Shown: piece after piece, positions 12,001 to 21,000 of the stretch
How the letters are laid out: the number at the start of each line of letters is the position of its first letter
Position numbering within the stretch: the first letter of the stretch is position 1
Origin: Liolophura sinensis
Lineage: Eukaryota; Mollusca; Polyplacophora; Chitonida; Chitonidae
Length of the DNA: 64,000 nucleotides
Direction: 5' to 3'
NCBI RefSeq assembly: GCF_032854445.1
Contig: NC_088300.1
Location: forward strand, 80,393,084-80,457,083
Notes under the pieces: model-generated
Database searches by the model: none
Seen by the model: the letters and a program-made list of their open reading frames with translations, nothing else
Told to the model about the DNA's origin: nothing
Position numbers and translations under genes: made by a program

Positions 12001-15000
12001 TAATGGTTTTAACCTCTGTTTTCTTGCAGTACAGTGAGATTATCTGAAGACAACACGTTATGATTAGTAATGGTTTTAACCTCTGTTTTCTTGCAGTACC
12101 GTGGGATTATCCGAAGAAGCCATGAACAGTAAAGTCCGCGTGGACGAGACGGAGTATTTCGGAGGTAAGAATGCGTTAGTCGCATGACGTAAACAACACC
12201 ATTATGGTGTATGTGATCATTTCCTGTGTCACTCGGCCAATCAGTTAATTAAATTAAATCAATCAAAAAATCGATGACTTCACCCATAAGTAACAACTTA
12301 ATCAATCACGTACTTTCCTCGTGGAGTCAGTGTATTGCCATGGACAGGTGATATTCCCAAACGTGGTAGTGGTAATGACACACGATTTTGTCGGGGAGGT
12401 CAGTAATTGTTCTGCTTAGCAGCTTATGCACAGGATACTGTTACCTAGGTTGAACTACCCAATCCATCCCGATGTAATACCTAAAGTACACCTTTGGAAA
12501 TATGATCATCTAAGGGCATGTATGAGGAACAGCGAGTTTGTGTTATTCTGCCTGCTGGGAATTCCTACACTATCAGAAAAGAACCCTCTCTCGGGAACAG
12601 TGGATGTGCGGGGGATTCCTAGTGCCATCGTCAAATACATTATATTTTGATGATACAATTGATGGAGGTTCTGAATGTAGATGAAAGGGAATTAACTTTG
12701 GATAATGTAAAACGCGAGATGGCACAACTGTCAGACCTGATGTCTGTCGTCAATGGTTTCTGTATGAGAGCTAAGAAATGGTGCCAGATGGCGTGGCAAA
12801 AACTTCGCGTAGTAATGATGACCAGGGCATATGGTAGACATCCGATCACGGATAGGGGAGTGGTAGAGTGTGTGCTCATCCGCCAGTCGCGACTGTAATG
12901 AGGCTCAAGATGTGGGCGATCAATAATAAACACTAGCAAAAGTTTCGATTCTGATAGACTTGCGTCACCAACATGTAGCCGTGTCCAAAATAGTCGATGG
13001 AGTGATACCACTCAAGTTTAAACGGAGAGGTATTGGAGTCCAAATGGTTGGGAGAGGCGAGGTAATCTTAATAAGGGGCCGATCAGACCTTACCTGAAGA
13101 ATCTATGTAGAGTTGGATATTCTGAAGCAGCCGAATGGAGGCTGCCATATCACTAGCTGGTCATTTAACATTCACCGTCCATTTTTAAAAAATGTATGAT
13201 CCTTGGATAATCAAATATGAGTATGGTATAAATTCCCCACGTCAAGGAGTCTCTCTGGTGGAGAAAGGACAAAGTGTTATCATCTGCTGGGCTGAGCACG
13301 TTAACCAACATTCAACCCAGTACATAAAACATAGTAAACTCTAGGGAAGTCATGACACGGAAACTGTGCGTGCATATACCATCTATACAGTCTACCCTAT
13401 ACCTAGTCAGTGAAACCATTTGGGGGAGCAGTTGGAGGCTTTATCGGACCTAGCACAGAGATATAACATAGACTATGTTTGTCACTGGGGCCTCTTTGGC
13501 TCGTGGATATTAACCAGTCATACCATGGAGAGGAAAACTTGACCATTCATACGGGCAGGTATTGGGCTGCATCTGACTGGCAAAAATACAACTTACTATT
13601 ATTTATCCCACTTGACATCAAAGTGCTCAAACACAAACGGTGTCTATAATCCAGCGTTATGTTGAGCAGGCGGAGAGGAGGATGCACATACAGGTCACAA
13701 CCAAGGGGTTATGCTGAGCAGGCCGAGTGGACAATGGCCATACTGCGCACAGTACAGGCGTTATGCTTAGCAGGCCGAATGGAGGCTGGCCATACCAGTC
13801 ACTGAGCAGTTCGAGTGGAGGTTGACCATACCGGTCACAACCAAGGCGTTATGCTGAGCAGGCCGAATGGAGGATGGCCATACCGGTCACTGAGCAGGCC
13901 GAGTGGCGGATGGCCATACTGCGCACAGTACAGGCGTTATGCTTAGCAGGCCGAATGGAGGATGGCCATACCGGTCACTGAGCAGGCCGAGTGGCGGATG
14001 GCCATACTGCGCACAGTACAGGCGTTATGCTTAGCAGGCCGAGTGGAGGATGGCCATACCAGTCACTGAGCAGTTCGAGTGGAGGTTGACCATACCGGTC
14101 ACAACCAAGGCGTTATGCTGAGCAGGCCGAATGGAGGCTGGCCATACCGGTCACTGAGCAGGCCGAGGGGAGGTTGACCCATACCGGTCACAACCAAGGG
14201 GTTCTGTTGAGCAGGCCGAGTGGAGGATGGCCATACTGCGCACAGTACAGGCGTTATGCTGAGCAGGCAAGTGGAGAATGGTCGTACCGATCTATATGCC
14301 TGAAACCTTACAGATGTCCAGTGTATGGCATACCCAAAGTGTAAACGCCTGAAACGTAACAGATGTCCAATATACGGCATACCCAAAGTCGAAATGCCTG
14401 AAACGTAACAGATGTCCAATATACGGCATAACCAAAGTCTAATTGCCTGGAACCTAACAGATGTCCAGGATATGGCATGTCCAAAGTCGAAATGCCTGAA
14501 ACGTAATAGATGTCCAATATACAGCATGCCCAAAGTCTAAATACCTGAAACCTAACAGATGTTCAGTATATGACATACCAAAAGTCTAAATGCCTGAAAC
14601 GTAACAGATGCTCAGTATATGGCATACAAACGGTCTAAACGCCTGAAACCTAACCAACGCCCAGTACATGACATTGACTACCCAAGGTCTAACAGACGTC
14701 CAGTACATGGCATAGGCTAGTCAAGGTCTAACAGATATTCAGTACATGGCATAAGCTACCCAAGGTCTGACAGATATCCAGTACATGGCATAGGCTACCC
14801 AAGGTCTAACAGACGTCCGGTACATGGCAAAGACTACCCAAGGTCTAACAGACGTCCGGTACATGGCATAGACTACCCAAGGTCTAACAGACGTCCGGTA
14901 CATGGCATAGACTACCCAAGGTCTAACAGACCTCCGGTACATGGCATAGACTACCCAAGGTCTAACAGACCTCCGGTACATGGCAAAGGCTACCCAAGGT

Positions 15001-18000
15001 CTAACAGACCTCCGGTACATGGCAAAGGCTACCCAAGGTCTAACAGACGTCCGGTACATGGCATAGGCTACCCAAGGTCTAACAGACCTCCGGTACATGG
15101 CAAAGGCTACCCAAGGTCTAACAGACGTCCGGTAAATGGCATAGGCTACCCAAGGTCTAACAGACCTCCGGTACATGGCATAGGCTACCCAAGGTCTAAC
15201 AGACGTCCGGTAAATGGCAAAGGCTACCCAAGGTCTAACAGACCTCCGGTACATGGCAAAGGCTACCCAAGGTCTGTCAGACGTCCAAATGATATTTTAA
15301 TATGTATGATGAGTCGTATTATAAATGCTGTTTTTTCTCATATGCTGCATTCTTTGATTTGTAAATTAGTCGTAAAGACACCTAGAGCGTTGATTTTTAT
15401 AAAACACCATAAACTTACCATTTGTGGAAAGCTTTTATACCTTGTAGAAATGATTTATGATTGCCAAAGTCACCGCGGCCCACCCACAAACACAGATACA
15501 GAAGCTATCGATGTGTGCAGTCCAATGGCCAATATCTCGTGTATGGGTTACTCCAGAGACAACTGCCGGTAGGCGATGCTACACTAACGATAAACTACAG
15601 ACCAGTATTTTCTGGATGAACGACTGTTGGCGACGTTTGACACTATAAAGTTGTTAAATTCACCCACAGCAGTAAAATGGCACACTGTAGGAAGGTGGAA
15701 AGATCAAATCATCACTTGGCACCCACACAATACCATTGTTAAACTGATATATCTTTAGAAATAAAAGCGATCGTACCTGAAATTTTATTGAGGGCTTGAC
15801 CGCCGTATAAGTGAAATATTCTTCCATACACAAGATGTAGAATATTATTAAGTAAATATAGTTAACTTGTCTGACGAATAATGTGGATTAATAACCACAT
15901 GGTGGTCTTAAGAAGGTCATGGACAAGAAGGTCATCATCCGGTTATCATAACCTTAGGTTATGCCTTTTGGCATAGTAACACGTATACGAGGTCAAGTAT
16001 ATATGTGCAGGTATATATTCCCACCACTGACCCCAAACCGGGGTCAAGATGATGAGCTGACATTAATTTCCTCAAAGGTAAACAAACATAGACTGTATTT
16101 TGAGCACGAAGAAAGGCTGGTCTCTCACAATCACTCACAGCGTCGATCAAACGCTCTATTTTTCGCGTCGAGTGTATCGTTTGCAACCGTGGTGCTGATG
16201 ATATTTACACGTGTGCAGTTTACAGAGAAACTGGCTGTGTTGGTGACTAGCCTTCAGAGTGGAGTCTAGACTGTCAGATAATTCGGCGAACAAGAGATAA
16301 CTCTCTTCAACTTCCAAATCTTCAGGAGTCAGAAATACTCCTCTATGAATGCTCCTCGGTGTTTTGGGGTTTTTTTTGTCGATAAAGCTCCTCTTGTTCT
16401 TGCCCTTGAAAAATCAAACTTGGAGAACCCCTGACAAGATGACAATAATGCATTATTCACATGTAAACCATTGATGGACATCATTTTACGTCAACACGCC
16501 CACACAGCTGAACGCTTTCTGAGACAATGGCGCTTGTTCCGGAGGTTACGTGATATCGTCTTCATGACTAACTCAATCAGATACATGACCCTGGAGGAGG
16601 AACCATTTCATTACTCAGCTGACACGCCCACTCATTTTACAACACACAAAGTCTACAGATGTACAGAGTTTTGTGTGGCAATATTTTGGATGTATGATGT
16701 TCTATTTGTGTCATTAAAAAGGACTTATATCAACCCTCAAAAGTCGATGTTGTCTTTGTCCGTCTGCTTATACTTGATAGCTGGACACATACGTGTACAC
16801 GGGATGGCTTACTATCTGCTTAACATCTGCTTAAACTAATGTGGTAGCTCACCAATCAAATGCAGAATCGTGCGCTTTAACGACAACCCCAGTGTGTGGA
16901 CATAAAATGACCATGTAAAATACTGATTAGAGTTGGCGCCTCAACAAAGGCAAGTGTAAGGAAAACTCCAAATCAAATAGGCCCGATCCTTGTTAGGAAG
17001 ATTCCCAGTGCCCTTCACCCGGTGTTCCCACAGAAATAGCCATTCGAGGGCTTTACACCCTGCTGTTTATCCTAAGTCTCACCAATGGAAAATTATTCAC
17101 TGGAGAATTACCCAACTAGTACCGGTACTAAAAGAGCAAATAAACTTGTTTTTCCTCAAAGTGTCTTTCTTCGAAAATTGAAGCTGTAAGTTAACAACAT
17201 ATTTGAATGACCCTATAGGCCCTAAAGGATGTCGGGAGTTGGACGCTGCCCATTAATTGTTAAGATGTATCACTAATGGGAACGTAACTTGCTAACGGCT
17301 GTTTGTCTCCACCCATAAAACTGACCAGTGTTGTATCTGCATGTGAGTACATTTGTATTTATAGGTGTTCATCTGATTGAATGTGATTGCCATTACAGCA
17401 GTAGTTTCTATATGCTCAGTGATTGGTTGATTGTTACAGTGGAAGAAGCGCCATTTGAGCACAAGGAAGTCCGCATCCGGAAGGACAGATGGGTGACGGC
17501 AGAGTTCAGGGTGTCCGATGAGCTTCTGGGCAAGTAAGTGCGCTCTGTAGTACTGGAGGATCAGGTGGGTGTAGCCTATCCTAATTGTGATCCAGTACAA
17601 AAGGAGAAATCATGGAAGAGCCTATTTCTTCATGACATGGTTATGAAAGAATATACAGCCGGATGGAAATAGACATATCACAACTGAGAGTAAAAACGTT
17701 TTCTTACCATGAGGCTAGATCAAATCTAAATCAAATTGTTTCTCAGTGTAGTGTCTTGTGAACGACATTTTAACAGTTAACCAGGGTAGATCATAATAAT
17801 TATTAGATCATAATTATTTGTGCGTTCAATCTGTACCTTTAGTTTTGTGCTTAGATTTGCCTACATGATGAGAGTAGCTAACCATATCACATATACCCTT
17901 GTAACCAATGCGTCCCTAACCGCTTAAACGAGCTGTTTGCCTCTGTCGCAGGGGTAAGTTTGGAGAGGTGAAGCAGTGCCGTGAGTTGCGCAGTGGTCGA

Positions 18001-21000
18001 GTACTGGCGGCCAAGTTTATAGACCTGGATGGTATGATGGACCGCAAAGAGATTGTCAACGAGGTGAACATAATGAAGAAACTCCAACATCCCAGACTGC
18101 TTCAGCTTTACGCGGCCTTTGAGAACAGCAAACAAATATGTCTGGTTACCGAATTGTAAGTGTAGCCATGTGCTTTGTAACCTATAACAGAGAGTTTCAA
18201 CTTCCTGTGAAAGAAACTTTGATCTTTTAAACCCAGTTTATAAAGTGTGACATAAAAAACATGAGAAAGGCAATCCATATAGTTGCTTTTAAATATTAAG
18301 CATGTATTGGGGTTTTAGGTTTAAGTTGGTTTTTTTTTGCTGTTCATGGCGTATGCTGTGTCGTTTTCAGAATCACGGGTGGGGAGTTATTTGAGCGTGT
18401 GATTAATGATGACTTCATTCTGACGGAGAAGGCGTGTATAGCGTTCATGAGACAGATCTGTGAGGGAGTCGACTTTATGCACAAACAGAGTGTGGTTCAC
18501 TTAGACCTCAAGGTGAGTCTGTATATGGCAAATCTGTGAGGGAAGCGACCTTTATGCACAGGCAAAGTGTGGTTCACTTAGACCTCAAGGTGAGTCTGTA
18601 TATGGCAAATCTGTGAGGGAGGCGACCTTTATGCACAAACAGGGTGTGGTTCACTTAGACCTCAAGGTGAGTCTGTATATGGCAAATCTGTGAGGGAAGC
18701 GACATCATGCACAAGCAGAGTGAGTGATAATGGCAAATCCATGAGGAAGTCGACTTTATGCACAGAGTGTGGTATACTTAGGTTTCAAAGTGAGGTTTAA
18801 TAAGCCCAGATTCGCCCTAAGGGCCCTATCGGCGTTTCGGAGGCCTTGCCAGTTCACGCAGATATCGGCGAGACGGGTTGAAGCTCTAAACTAACGTAGA
18901 TAAAAGACGTTATTTTACGGTAGTTGATAGATTGAATACTTTAATGAATATCTGTCTGTCTCGACGGCGCTGTCGACTTTATGCAGAATGTAGTTCACAT
19001 GGACCTCATGGTGATTCTTAAAAAGGCAAATCTATGAGGAAGTCGACTTTATGCAGAATGTGGTTCACCTGGACCTCATGGTGATTCTTAAAAAGGCAAA
19101 TCTATGAGGAAGTCGACATTACGCAGAATGTAGTTCACCTGGACCTCGTGGTGATTCTTAAAAAGGCAAATCTATGAGGAAGTCGACTTTATGCAAAATG
19201 TAGTTCACATGGACATCATGGTGATTCTTGAAAAGGCAAATCTATGAGGAAGTCGACTTTAAGCGGAATGTGGTTCACCTGGACCTCATGGTGATTCTTA
19301 AAAAGGCAAATCTATGAGGAAGTCGACTTTATGCAGAATGTGGTTCACCTGGACCTCATGATGATTCTTGAAAAGGCAAATCTATGAGGAAGTCGACTTT
19401 ATGCAGAATGTGGTTCACCTGGACCTCATGGTGATTCTTAAAAAAGGCAAATCTATGAGGAAGTCGACTTTATGCAGAATGTGGTTCACCTTGACCTCAT
19501 GGTGATTCTTAAAAAAGGCAAATCTATGAGGAAGTCGACTTTATGCAGAATGCGGTTCACCTGGACCTCATGGTGATTCTTAAAAAGGCAAATCTATGAG
19601 GAAGTCGACATTACGCAGAATGTGATTCTTGAAAAGGCAAATCTATGAGGAAGTCGACTTTATGCAGATCTCCTCCCACCATAATGCAGGCCGCCGTCGT
19701 ATGTTAAATATTCTTGAGTGCAGGGCAAAACACCAATCAAATGTATCAATAAATAAATGTTTTTGGTCCTGTCATAAAATCACATATCCTTAATCCGTCT
19801 GTATATGTCTAGCTTAAGTCGCCAGTTGTACCTTACTCTATGTATGGTTTTACGTAAATTTGCTCTTGTTCTTTCTTATCCAGCCGGAGAACATTTTGTG
19901 CTTATCTAGAGAAGGGAACAGGATCAAAATCATCGACTTTGGCTTAGCACGGGAGTATGTGCCAAAGGAGGACCTCAGGGTCATGTTTGGCACCCCAGAA
20001 TTCACAGCACCGGAAGTGGTTAACTTTGATAATATCACCTTGGCAACAGACTTGTGGAGCGTTGGTGTTATATGTTATGTTTTGTAAGTATAAATTAGGT
20101 ATTAACAAAAACAGAATATTGTAAATGTTAAATCCTTTAGTTAGACCAGAAGTGCATGTACATATAGCACCTACATGGGGGAGTAGATTGTGAAAGATGT
20201 GGTAAAGTCGTCGCATGCTGAAATCCCACTCACACAGAATATGACTTTGAGCCTTCTGTTGCCTGTCGTATGCTGAAATCTCATTGACACATGCAGAATG
20301 GTCGTTCTGTTACATTTATCAATAAGTGAAAAGTTCAAGGTCATTTCAATGTGTCAAGGCTCTTTTTCTCATTCCTCGTCTTTAACAATGTAGTCCAAAG
20401 TTAGCCTAGTTCACAATCACTGCAGCGTTACAGCAGATAACCGTGTGGTTTATAACTGTCTGCACCTCTTATTGTAGCTTGTTAGAGTTTTCGGCCAGTC
20501 TCAAGTCAGTCTCTCATTATAGTAAAATTATTTGTGCCTTTTATGTTATGTAAACCCAGTTCAGAACTGAGCCTTTCTTAAGCTGACTTCCTCGTCCATG
20601 GCAGACTTTCAGGTTTCTCGCCGTTCGTGGGGAAGACGGATGCTCAGACGTTATGCAATGTTACCATGGCGAAGTGGGACTTCAACATCGAAGAGTTTGA
20701 TGACATTTCAAAAGATGCTAAGGCTTTCATATCAGCACTGCTGGTTAAAGAACCAAAGTAAGACTCACTGTTTACTGCTTTTAGCTCTTCATTTTATCGA
20801 ATACTTATCTGTACTAAAATATCACGATAACTACACGTACAAATGCCTAATTAAGACGTTAATGTTTTTAGTTTCTGACTGATATACTCAACTAGCATTC
20901 TGTAACCTTTCAAGTCGTTTGCACAGAAAGAATGTTGAATAAAGTCTGCTGTTTACATCGATTCTGACAACCTTACAGGTTACGCTACACTGTAGGATTA

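Noticed and set aside
12647-12898. Mildly protein-like open frame in kinase intron 2
   Set aside because: No family recognised, no paired splice sites in frame with the kinase; likely chance or degraded repeat.
14739-15254. 171-codon - strand frame of 13-residue repeats (MYRRSVRPWVAYA type)
   Set aside because: The 39-bp repeat period explains it; no secretion signal or other non-repeat coding sequence flanks it.
18965-19672. Array units as extra catalytic-loop exons
   Set aside because: Units carry frame changes and stops, and the donors are degraded; exon 5 joins exon 6 directly in frame.
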